DNA of 64,000 bases, from positions 1 to 64,000 of the forward strand of contig NZ_LFVU01000002.1 of assembly GCF_001047375.1 (NCBI RefSeq), in the 5' to 3' direction. Below, piece by piece: positions 56,928 to 64,000 of the stretch. Source of the DNA: Clostridium cylindrosporum DSM 605 (GTDB lineage: Bacteria; Bacillota; Clostridia; Clostridiales; Caloramatoraceae). The translations under genes were made by a program, and so were the position numbers. Numbering within the stretch: position 1 is the stretch's first letter; each line of letters opens with the position of its first letter. The notes beneath the pieces were generated by a model. The model was not told where the DNA came from, made no database searches, and worked only from the letters and a program-made list of their open reading frames with translations.

Positions 56928-57962
56928 TTATAGATCATCTACTATTGCACCTGCTTTAGCGTATGCCGTAGGCTTTGCTTCAAAAAAATCAGTTTTAACT
57001 GAGTTTGAGTCTGCTAATATATCTACCCATGGAGCTGGATTCTCATCATAGCCCTCATAAAGTTTTCCAAGACCTAAAGCAGAAAATCTTAAGTTTCCTA
57101 GATACTTAATATAATTTTCAATAAGATTTTTATTTATACCTTGTATATTATCTCCAATTACATAGAAACCCCATTGAATTTCATTTTCCACTCCCTCTTT
57201 CATCATTTCTCGAAGCTGCTCTATAACTTCTTCTGTAAACATATCCCCTTCTTCAATAATTAATTCCTTTATTATATTTCTAAAAAGCCAAAGATGTGTA
57301 TTTTCATCTCTGTTTATATACCTTATCTCCTGCGCTGAACCTGGCATCTTACCATTTCTTTCAAGATTATAAAAGAACATAAATCCAGAGTAGAAATATA
57401 TTCCCTCTAGTATATAGTTAGCCATAAGAGTTTTTAAGAAATTAAGTTTTGTAGGGTTATTTTGAAAATTATTATAAAGGTCTCCTATAAATTTATTTCT
57501 CTCAAGTAAAAGTGAATCATCCTTCCACTGATATAAAATTTCATTTCTTTTATCAGGGGAACAAATAGTATCTAGCATGTAACTATAGCTTTGAGAATGA
57601 ACAGCCTCTTGAAAAGCCTGAATAGTTAAGCAAAGATTAACTTCTGATGCTGTAATGTAGTTATTAATATTTCCTAGATTTGCAGTTTGAATAGAATCTA
57701 AAAATATTAAAAATGATAATATCTTATCGTATGCTACTTTTTCTTCATTCTTTAATTTACTGTAATCTTTTAAATCCTGTGAAAGATTTATTTCCTCTGG
57801 TATCCAAAAATTATTCATAGCATTTCTATACCAATCAGATACCCAAGTATACTTCATATTGTTGAAATCATTTAGATTTGTTGTGTTTCCATTTATCATT
57901 TTTCTTTTAATTAAATCAATGTCTCCAAACTCATTAAAAAGCGGTCTTTTCTTTATACCCAT
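56928..57962 (-). CDS. nrdB: class Ia ribonucleotide reductase, beta subunit
   Basis: Di-iron radical subunit, 344 residues from ATG 57962 (after AAGGAGG). Metal ligands and radical Tyr are visible: Asp in FLDSIQ (about 86), Glu and His in FQEAVHSQSY, where the Tyr four residues after His is the radical site. LEGIYFYSG and RDENTHLW give the second Glu/His set. It supplies the radical to NrdA for dNTP synthesis. It is 10 bases downstream of nrdA. Confidence 0.94.
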   Translation of the reverse strand: MGIKKRPLFNEFGDIDLIKRKMINGNTTNLNDFNNMKYTWVSDWYRNAMNNFWIPEEINLSQDLKDYSKLKNEEKVAYDKILSFLIFLDSIQTANLGNINNYITASEVNLCLTIQAFQEAVHSQSYSYMLDTICSPDKRNEILYQWKDDSLLLERNKFIGDLYNNFQNNPTKLNFLKTLMANYILEGIYFYSGFMFFYNLERNGKMPGSAQEIRYINRDENTHLWLFRNIIKELIIEEGDMFTEEVIEQLREMMKEGVENEIQWGFYVIGDNIQGINKNLIENYIKYLGNLRFSALGLGKLYEGYDENPAPWVDILADSNSVKTDFFEAKPTAYAKAGAIVDDL

Positions 57963-57972
57963 AATATCCTCC

Positions 57973-60195
57973 TTAAGAACTACAACTCTCACACTTTTCT
58001 ATTTCCAGTGACCTTGAGCGTACATAATATATACTTTTTACACCTAATTTACAGGCTTCTACATATAGATTCATTATTTGTCTCATTGTATAATCAGTAG
58101 TTATATATAAATTAAATGATTGTGCCTGATCTATATGTCTTTGTCTAATTGCATTAGCTTTTATACTCATACTTTGATCAACATTATAAGCTGAAATGTA
58201 AAACCAGAAGTTTTCCTTTGATAGTTCTGGTGCAGTTTTAGGAACTATACTTCCCTTTTTTTCTTCAAGCCAAAACCTTGAAATAACAGGATCTACACCC
58301 TCTGATGTTCCTGCAATAGTTGCGGTTGATCCATTAGGAGCTACTGCTAATAAGTATCCATTTCTGATTCCATATTTCTTTACTTCTCTTTTTAATTTAT
58401 CCCATCTTTCTGATGTATAATTTCTTAATCTAAAATAATCTCCTGTATCATAATCTGAACCATCAAAAGCACTATACTTCCCTTTTTCTTTTGCTATGTT
58501 TAATGAAGCCTTAATTGCAAAATAATTAATATCTTCATAAACCTTATCACAAAATTCTAAATGCTTTTCAGATAACCAGCCAATTTTATTTTTAGCAAGC
58601 ATATGATGGTATCCACTTGTTCCGAGCCCTACTCCCCTATACTTTTCATTTGTAACCTTCGCATATGGAACTGCATAGTAATTAAGATCAATTACATTAT
58701 CCATTGCCCTTATTTGAGTTTCAACTACATATTCAAGTTCCTCTTTATCATTTACATCTACATTACCTAGTACTATTGAAGAAAGATTACAAACTACAAA
58801 GTCACCTGACTTTGTTCTTTCAATTATTATTTTATTAGAGTTCTCATCTATAACTTCAGATTGTTCAATTTCTAATTCACCCATGTTTTGCATTATCTCA
58901 CTACATAAATTAGAAGAATAAATCATACCTTTATGTTTATTAGGATTCATTTTATTTGCTGCATCTCTGAAAAACGCAAATGGAGTCCCGGTTTCAGATG
59001 CACTTTTTATAATGAGTCTTATAATATCTTTTATCTTCATTGCTCTCTTATCAATTCTATCGTCATTAACACAATCAAAATACCTTTTCTCCCATTCATC
59101 TCCATAAAAGTCCTCTAAGGAATATCCTTTTATGGTTTTCACTTCATGAGGACACATCATGTGCCAACTACCATCTATATTACTTTCCGCCATCTTCCAA
59201 AATAAATCTGGATAACATATCCCTGGAAAAACATCATGTGCCTTTTTTCTATCATCACCATTATTTGTTTTTATACCTAAAAATTCTGGAATATCTTTAT
59301 GCCATACATCAAGCCATACTGCAACTGAACCATTCCTAACACCTAATTGATCAACTGCAACCGCTGTATCATTATATAACTTTATCCATGGTATAACTCC
59401 TCCTGATGCTCCCTTAAATCCTCTTATTGTTGATCCAAGTGCCCTCACCTTTCCAAAGTATATACCCATTCCGCCGCCAAATTTAGAAATACTTGCAAAG
59501 TTATCAAGGCTTTTATATATACCTTTTAAGCTATCTCCAACAGTATCAATAAAGCATGAACTTAATTGATAGAAAGGCTTCCTTGCATTACTCATTGTTG
59601 GTGTTGCCATAGTTGCTTTTAATGTACTTAGACAATTATATATTCTTTTAGCCCAGTATAATCGATTTTCCCTTTTCTCTGGTATTGCAAGATGCATTGC
59701 TATTCCCATAAACATTTGTTGTGGTAGCTCTAAAACCTCTCTATTATAATTTTGTATTAAATATCTTCTTGAAAGAAGATGTATTCCACTATAGGTAAAT
59801 AAAAAATCACGATTTGGATCAATTTCCCTTTCAAGCTCTTCAATTTCTTCCTTGCTATAATTATCTAATATATACTTCCCATAAAGACCCAAACTTGTAA
59901 GTTCTCTAATAAAACTATAAAAACCTTGATATGGACTTGAATATTTTATACCTCTATTTTTACTTACCTCTTCATAAAGCTTTAAAACGTAAAGTTTTGA
60001 TGCAGCAAATTGCCATTTTGGCTCAGTCTCAGATGTAAGTTCAAGTAAGGATTGAATAATTGAGTCAATTAACTCATCCCTAGTCATGTTTTCTCTTATA
60101 ATATTTTTAAGTGCTTTGTGTAAATTATCTATACTATAAATATCTTCACTAGAATCAATCGCACCTAAAGCTATTTCACATAATTTCTCAAGCAT
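57973..60195 (-). CDS. nrdA: class Ia ribonucleotide reductase, alpha subunit
   Basis: Catalytic subunit, 740 residues. Redox and radical cysteines are visible: LSSCFIDTVGDS (about 215), SNLCSEI (radical Cys, about 435), CNLSSIVLGNVD, and the C-terminal KCESCSS shuttle pair. GSTATIAGTSEG is also conserved. The N-terminus begins MLEKLCEIALGAI and lacks the K-R-D-G glycine-rich start of the ATP-cone; only its tail (EPKWQFAASKLYVLKLYEE) remains, so allosteric activity control may be reduced. First gene of the nrd operon. Confidence 0.94.
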   Translation of the reverse strand: MLEKLCEIALGAIDSSEDIYSIDNLHKALKNIIRENMTRDELIDSIIQSLLELTSETEPKWQFAASKLYVLKLYEEVSKNRGIKYSSPYQGFYSFIRELTSLGLYGKYILDNYSKEEIEELEREIDPNRDFLFTYSGIHLLSRRYLIQNYNREVLELPQQMFMGIAMHLAIPEKRENRLYWAKRIYNCLSTLKATMATPTMSNARKPFYQLSSCFIDTVGDSLKGIYKSLDNFASISKFGGGMGIYFGKVRALGSTIRGFKGASGGVIPWIKLYNDTAVAVDQLGVRNGSVAVWLDVWHKDIPEFLGIKTNNGDDRKKAHDVFPGICYPDLFWKMAESNIDGSWHMMCPHEVKTIKGYSLEDFYGDEWEKRYFDCVNDDRIDKRAMKIKDIIRLIIKSASETGTPFAFFRDAANKMNPNKHKGMIYSSNLCSEIMQNMGELEIEQSEVIDENSNKIIIERTKSGDFVVCNLSSIVLGNVDVNDKEELEYVVETQIRAMDNVIDLNYYAVPYAKVTNEKYRGVGLGTSGYHHMLAKNKIGWLSEKHLEFCDKVYEDINYFAIKASLNIAKEKGKYSAFDGSDYDTGDYFRLRNYTSERWDKLKREVKKYGIRNGYLLAVAPNGSTATIAGTSEGVDPVISRFWLEEKKGSIVPKTAPELSKENFWFYISAYNVDQSMSIKANAIRQRHIDQAQSFNLYITTDYTMRQIMNLYVEACKLGVKSIYYVRSRSLEIEKCESCSS

Positions 60196-60211
60196 ATATT
60201 ACCCACCTAAC

Positions 60212-60258
60212 TACAATATCTTGTATATCATATAGCATATAAATTCCTATATATACTA
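60212..60258. promoter_or_regulatory. possible NrdR boxes in the nrd leader
   Basis: TACAATATCTTGTA (60212-60225) resembles the NrdR box core. A weaker TATATAT site about 32 bases away (60243-60258) has the expected spacing. They lie between the promoter and nrdA. The second match is poor. Confidence 0.3.
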
Positions 60259-60274
60259 TATATCATCTTTAATA

Positions 60275-60303
60275 ATTATAGTGATTAATTGCTTCATTGT
60301 AAA
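60275..60303 (-). promoter_or_regulatory. promoter of the nrdA-nrdB operon
   Basis: On the minus strand TTTACA (60303-60298), 17 bases, TATAAT (60280-60275). Confidence 0.65.
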
Positions 60304-60472
60304 ATTAATTATTAATTAAAATGAATTAATAATTAATAATTGCTATCCTTTTCTTCATATACTTCATCTTTTCTTAATTTTTGAACTTTTGTTTTATATA
60401 CAAAGAATAGAATATAAAAAAATAAAAAAACACATAATAAATTAACACTAAGTTATAGAAGGAGTGATATTT

Positions 60473-60652
60473 ATGACATCTCATAGAGAATTAAAAGTTA
60501 TAGGAGAAAACTGCACATACTATTCATCAAATTCACTAATATCAGCACTAGGAGTCAGCACACCAACAAGTTGCACAACTTGTTCTAATTGGAGTGGAGC
60601 AAAGTGTCTGATTGGAGTTTACGACTCTGTAAAAAATTTAATTAAAGAATAA
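60473..60652 (+). CDS. Cys-rich small protein of unknown function
   Basis: 59 residues with a strong site (GAAGGAGTGAT then ATG). It has four cysteines: one near residue 14 (ENCTYY), a C-x2-C pair and a further Cys eight residues on (SCTTCSNWSGAKC), which could bind a metal or form disulfides. A helix follows (IGVYDSVKNLIKE). No signal peptide. It is divergent from nrdA, but a functional link is only a guess. Confidence 0.65.
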   Translation: MTSHRELKVIGENCTYYSSNSLISALGVSTPTSCTTCSNWSGAKCLIGVYDSVKNLIKE

Positions 60653-60721
60653 ATTTTCCCTTGTTAATCATCTTCATACCTTAATATATAATTCCTTTAT
60701 AATATTTATAAAATCCAATAC

Positions 60722-60765
60722 AAAAAGGATAGAATATATTTATTTAAATATATTCTATCCTTTTT
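60722..60765. terminator. terminator of the Cys-rich small gene
   Basis: Near-perfect palindrome AAAAAGGATAGAATATATT and complement, T-rich end. Confidence 0.8.
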
Positions 60766-60828
60766 CCATCAATGTAAAACACCAAAATTTTATCTAGTAA
60801 TATTTTACCCTTAACTTTCCTAGCTTAT

Positions 60829-61167
60829 TTATTCCCAAGCTCCCCATACTTCAGGACAATATCCTACTGTAGCAAATTTTCCATTTCTAACAATAGGTGT
60901 TTTAAGAAGAAGTGGATTATTTAAAACCATTTCCTCCCTTACCAAAGAGTTTACCATCTTATCCATATTAAGACTATTATAAATTTTAGAATCTGAATTT
61001 ATTATATCCTTTAGTCCTAAAGAACTTTTAACACTTTGTAATTCACCTTTACTTAAACCTTTTAAATTAAGATCTATTAATTGGTATTTTATTTTTCTTT
61101 CTTTGAAATATCTTTCTGCTTTTTTTGTATCAAAACATTTTTTCACTCCAAAAATTTGTATATTCAT
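60829..61167 (-). CDS. ArsC/Spx-family thioredoxin-fold protein
   Basis: 112 residues. N-terminal FGVKKCFDTKKAERYFKER places the family Cys at about 11; there is only a single Cys there, not the C-x2-C of Spx. LLKTPIVRNGKFATVGY (about 86-102) is the family C-terminal cis-Pro/Arg region. This fits the YffB/YfgD-type ArsC-like proteins rather than a true arsenate reductase, and no ars genes are nearby. Function unknown. Confidence 0.82.
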   Translation of the reverse strand: MNIQIFGVKKCFDTKKAERYFKERKIKYQLIDLNLKGLSKGELQSVKSSLGLKDIINSDSKIYNSLNMDKMVNSLVREEMVLNNPLLLKTPIVRNGKFATVGYCPEVWGAWE

Positions 61168-61252
61168 ATTTTCACCACCTGTACTTATTTATATTTTATT
61201 ATATCAGTATAATTCTTTTCAATATTATATAAAAGATTATTCATAGATTTAA

Positions 61253-61972
61253 TTAACTTCTTTTTCTCTTATCTATATAAGGGCTTTTTTCTAGTTTTGA
61301 CCTTTTTAAAAACCTTTCTATCTCTTTACTATCGAGATAAACTTCTCCTATTAATCCATGATTAAAATCCTCTGTCTTATTAGTATGAAAATCTGATCCT
61401 GCAGTGTAAAACAAGTTCTTCTTTTTTGCAAGGTTAATATATATTTTTGTATCTCTAGAAGTGTTTCTATAATATTTAGCCTCTATCCCATCAAAGGGAA
61501 GATCTATAATCTCACGAGTATATTCCTTCTCAATCAAAACCGGATGCGCTAATACAACCTTGGCTCCAAAATATTTTAAAATTTTCATTCCACTTTTTAG
61601 TGACACTTTCCCTTTTTTAACTTCTATTTCAAATTCATTTTTAAATAGCTTTTTTAGCTCTTTATCCTTCTTCTTTTTTATATAACATAGAGCTTTTGAA
61701 AGTTTCTCTTCCTTATATCTATCATCCTTAAAATATCCTAATATGTGTACCCTATGACCTTTAAATCTTGTTGATAATTCTATACCTGGTATAACCCGAA
61801 TACTGTGCTTATTTCCTTCTATAATAGCCTCTTCCACCCCAAGAGTTGTATTATGGTCTGTTATAGATATAATATCTACTTTCATTTCACATGCGTATTT
61901 TATAACTTCAGTAGGTGTTAATTCTCCATCTGACATAGTTGTATGAACATGTAGGTCCGCTTTCCTAAACAT
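61253..61972 (-). CDS. PHP-domain phosphoesterase (YciV/RNase AM-like)
   Basis: 239 residues from ATG 61972 (after AAGGGGAG). Metal motifs: DLHVHTTMSDG (about 6-16), ITDHNT (about 38), IPGIELS (about 62), AHPVLI (about 140), and GSDFHTNK (about 196). Relatives are 3'-5' phosphatases/5'-3' exonucleases on nucleotides or RNA ends. It lies downstream of the viaA-like gene with a terminator between. Confidence 0.88.
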   Translation of the reverse strand: MFRKADLHVHTTMSDGELTPTEVIKYACEMKVDIISITDHNTTLGVEEAIIEGNKHSIRVIPGIELSTRFKGHRVHILGYFKDDRYKEEKLSKALCYIKKKKDKELKKLFKNEFEIEVKKGKVSLKSGMKILKYFGAKVVLAHPVLIEKEYTREIIDLPFDGIEAKYYRNTSRDTKIYINLAKKKNLFYTAGSDFHTNKTEDFNHGLIGEVYLDSKEIERFLKRSKLEKSPYIDKRKRS

Positions 61973-62023
61973 TACTCTCCCCTTAAAACTACTATTAATA
62001 TATAAGATATTTATAAGCATTAA

Positions 62024-62054
62024 AAATGTACCTAAATAAAATCTAGGTACATTT
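62024..62054 (-). terminator. terminator of the RavA-ViaA-like operon
   Basis: AAATGTACCTA/TAGGTACATTT stem followed on the minus strand by TTTTTAATGC. Confidence 0.8.
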
Positions 62055-62064
62055 AAAAAAGTAC

Positions 62065-63546
62065 TTATAATGTAAATAATGTTTCATTTGTAGCTTCTAC
62101 AGCTTCATTAGTTAACTCTCTCAAAAGAATTTGGGTGTCATTTATTTTGTTTAGTCCCTCTTCAATATTATCTGCTACATTTACTGTAATCATTCTAAAC
62201 TGCTTTTTCTCTTTGTTCAAAATAAATTCTTCTATAAAATCTTCATCTAGTGGTGCCTTACCATCTGTTATAAAGATAATATCAGCATATTTATATTTTG
62301 CTGTATTTATTAGTTTCATAGCCTCTGTTAAAGGTTCAACAAAGTTTGTTCCACTTCCAATAAATCCCGTTGCTAAATCATACATCTTTCTAGGCTCTAT
62401 TTTTCTTTTATTAAATTCTATAACTTGTCCTACTTTATAGGAAAAAAGTATACCAACAAAATCCCTTTTTTGTTTGAATGCTATATCAAGTAATGCAATA
62501 GCAACAGATTTTGACCATACTTCAAGTTCTCCTTCCATTGAACTTGAGGTATCTATACAGCATATAATAGGACCCTTTGATTTTATTCTATTATTTTTGT
62601 ATTTATATGACAAAAGTTCTTTTTGATGATATTTTTTATAAAAACTTTTTTTAGTTATTTCATTTGCTAAAAGAAGCTTTTCCGAAGGAAGAACCTTATG
62701 AATTTCGTCACCTAGCTTTACACCACAAATTTCTTGCCCTTCTTCTCTGGTTCTTCTTTTTTGAAGTTGACTTGCAGAGGCTTTAAATCTTCCTGCCATT
62801 TCAGATATTTGCTTAACTTTTTTTAGTCCCTTAAGTTTTATAGCAACTTCTACTTTTTCATCGTAGGATGTTGGAGTCATTTTTCCGTCATTAAGTCCCC
62901 ATGATTTAATAGTAGAGTTTATACCAATAAACTCTTTATATGCTGCAGATACACTTTTATACAATATATTAGAAGACAAAATACTTTTTTCTAGATCATT
63001 AATACTATTCTCTATAGAGGTTTCAAAACTAGTAATTTTCTCCTTCATAAGCTTTGATTCCTGTAGTTTTAACTCATCTTTACTACTTCTATATTCTAAA
63101 CATAGCTTTTTATAATCACTTAAAGCCCTTTTATAAGAAAATAATGCTTTTTCATATGATGCAACTTGACTTTTAAAATCATTATTATTATTTATAAACT
63201 TTATATAGTTTTGTATAAAATATTTTCCTATAAGTTCAGATCCTAAAAGTGAATTAAAGTAATTAACATTGCAGCTTTTTCTATATGAATCAAATTCATC
63301 TGTTTCAAATAGTTTAGTTATTAATCTATTGTTAAATTTATACTCTACATTAATTTCCTTCGATGACTTTATTTTAGGCATAGCTTTGAAAAGAGCTAAA
63401 TATATATCTTCACTTAATCTTTCATATGTAGGAAATACCTTTATATATTCCTCGATGCTTTTCTTTAACCTTTTGGAACCTTCGTGTATCTCCATATATA
63501 TATCAAGATCTAATTCAAAATATTCAATGGTATTTTTACTCTCCAC
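62065..63546 (-). CDS. VWA-domain protein, ViaA-like
   Basis: 493 residues, the size of ViaA. A helical N-terminal half (about 1-290) with a Lys/Glu-rich coiled coil (about 150-190) and the GRFKASASQLQKRR-type link is followed by a C-terminal von Willebrand A domain. Its MIDAS loop reads CIDTSSSMEGEL (D-x-S-x-S, about 320) with FITDGKAPLDEDF later. ViaA works with the AAA+ ATPase RavA; the preceding gene is RavA-like, 19 bases upstream, so the pair is an operon. Confidence 0.85.
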   Translation of the reverse strand: MESKNTIEYFELDLDIYMEIHEGSKRLKKSIEEYIKVFPTYERLSEDIYLALFKAMPKIKSSKEINVEYKFNNRLITKLFETDEFDSYRKSCNVNYFNSLLGSELIGKYFIQNYIKFINNNNDFKSQVASYEKALFSYKRALSDYKKLCLEYRSSKDELKLQESKLMKEKITSFETSIENSINDLEKSILSSNILYKSVSAAYKEFIGINSTIKSWGLNDGKMTPTSYDEKVEVAIKLKGLKKVKQISEMAGRFKASASQLQKRRTREEGQEICGVKLGDEIHKVLPSEKLLLANEITKKSFYKKYHQKELLSYKYKNNRIKSKGPIICCIDTSSSMEGELEVWSKSVAIALLDIAFKQKRDFVGILFSYKVGQVIEFNKRKIEPRKMYDLATGFIGSGTNFVEPLTEAMKLINTAKYKYADIIFITDGKAPLDEDFIEEFILNKEKKQFRMITVNVADNIEEGLNKINDTQILLRELTNEAVEATNETLFTL

Positions 63547-63565
63547 CTTTATTCTCCTTATATTC

Positions 63566-64000
63566 TTACATCATTAAGTCGTCTTCATCAACCTGTTTTG
63601 ATATATATTCCAAGTAATCCTCAACTTCCTTTTTTAAACTTTCGAACTTTTTCAGAACTCCATCTTCCATAAGTTCTTTTTCCTTCATAATCCTTTTAAG
63701 CTTTTCATATAAATATTCTACAGAACTTTTTATTTCAACTATCATTCTTACGTCAGTTATTGTCTCTGATGCATCTACTATTTCTACATATCTTTTCTTA
63801 ATAGTATTATATTCTTTTTCATATGCAGATACAGATGATTCTTTTAGAACCTCTTCTATTTTTTCAATTTCTGATGGTTCATTCCATAAAACATCACGTA
63901 AACACTTAAAATCACTTGAATTTACAGACTCTCTATTATCAAGAAGGGCACTAACTCTTAGTACCTTTAAGCATTCATTTTGTCTTCTATCAGAAACTAC
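63566..64000 (-). CDS. MoxR/RavA-type AAA+ ATPase (partial, C-terminal end)
   Basis: Only the last 144 codons lie in the window; the gene continues past the right edge. The visible start (VSDRRQNECLKVLRVSALLDNRESV...LRDVLW) is the AAA lid region of RavA, where ISDRRW and a late D-x4-L-K-D-x-LW are conserved. A Lys/Glu-rich helical tail follows (about residues 60-144). The Walker motifs are outside the window. It precedes the viaA-like gene by 19 bases. Confidence 0.8.
   Translation of the reverse strand, partial: VVSDRRQNECLKVLRVSALLDNRESVNSSDFKCLRDVLWNEPSEIEKIEEVLKESSVSAYEKEYNTIKKRYVEIVDASETITDVRMIVEIKSSVEYLYEKLKRIMKEKELMEDGVLKKFESLKKEVEDYLEYISKQVDEDDLMM

Noticed and set aside
58933-59118. 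61-codon plus-strand frame inside nrdA
   Set aside because: Antisense shadow without ribosome site or recognisable product.
60240-60262. Second NrdR box as a firm site
   Set aside because: Spacing is right but the sequence is plain TA-rich DNA; kept only inside a low-confidence entry.
1-64000. CRISPR arrays, insertion sequences, prophage or integrase genes
   Set aside because: No regularly spaced repeats, transposase or integrase motifs, or phage structural genes were seen on either strand.

Overview
The window is a low-GC Firmicute chromosome segment, most likely Clostridium sensu stricto or a close relative. The evidence is strong AT bias, AGGAGG-type ribosome binding sites, a FabT-controlled type II fatty-acid cluster using FabK, a T-box in front of argS, a manganese riboswitch, a large clostridial-type acyl-CoA dehydratase activase, and intrinsic terminators after almost every unit. 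The species cannot be fixed from the sequence alone. No phage, insertion sequence or CRISPR array was found.

Layout. 1-130: promoter and leader of an rRNA-type operon running off the left edge. 366-3169: DEAD-box helicase, tRNA-Glu, tRNA-Leu and a secreted NlpC/P60 hydrolase. 3406-8470: polar amino acid ABC importer (three genes), cyclophilin, PncC-type amidase, polysaccharide deacetylase, GNAT. 8671-18222: one fatty-acid operon on the minus strand, fabT-fabH-fabK-fabD-fabG-fabF-accB-fabZ-accC-accDA. It has a consensus promoter overlapped by FabT-type palindromes, accD and accA are fused, and there is no acpP. 18443-21145: repeat-rich cell-wall amidase. 21392-23961: T-box-argS and a small lipoprotein. 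24142-29049: a three-gene operon with a McrB-like AAA+ ATPase, a McrC-like PD-(D/E)XK nuclease and an unrecognised coiled-coil protein; it looks like a type IV restriction/defence system and is the strongest candidate here for an undescribed system.

29295-36868: small alarmone synthetase, a catalytically dead M28-like membrane protein, a PerR/Fur regulator, two surface or unknown proteins, lysC-hom (aspartate pathway) and a 43-codon gene. 36911-48957 (mostly minus): MATE exporter behind a leader terminator, PHP phosphoesterase, glycosyltransferase, chemoreceptor, a 1407-residue activase, and a divergent RelA/SpoT-domain protein with a long C-terminal extension. 49183-51990: yybP-ykoY (Mn2+) riboswitch followed by a P-type cation ATPase. 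52024-64000 (mostly minus): nucleotide pyrophosphatase-like hydrolase, GNAT, Sel1-repeat protein, DEDDh exonuclease, class Ia ribonucleotide reductase (nrdA-nrdB), a Cys-rich small protein, an ArsC/Spx-like protein, a second PHP protein, and a RavA-ViaA-like AAA+/VWA pair cut by the right edge.

Most of the segment is housekeeping. The accessory or poorly understood parts are the McrBC-like operon, the large RelA/SpoT protein, the pseudo-peptidase, the duplicated Sel1 protein and the RavA-ViaA pair. Start codons were chosen from ribosome binding sites. In two secreted cell-wall enzymes the best-placed initiators are non-canonical (CTG at 1949; ATT or ATA near 21145).
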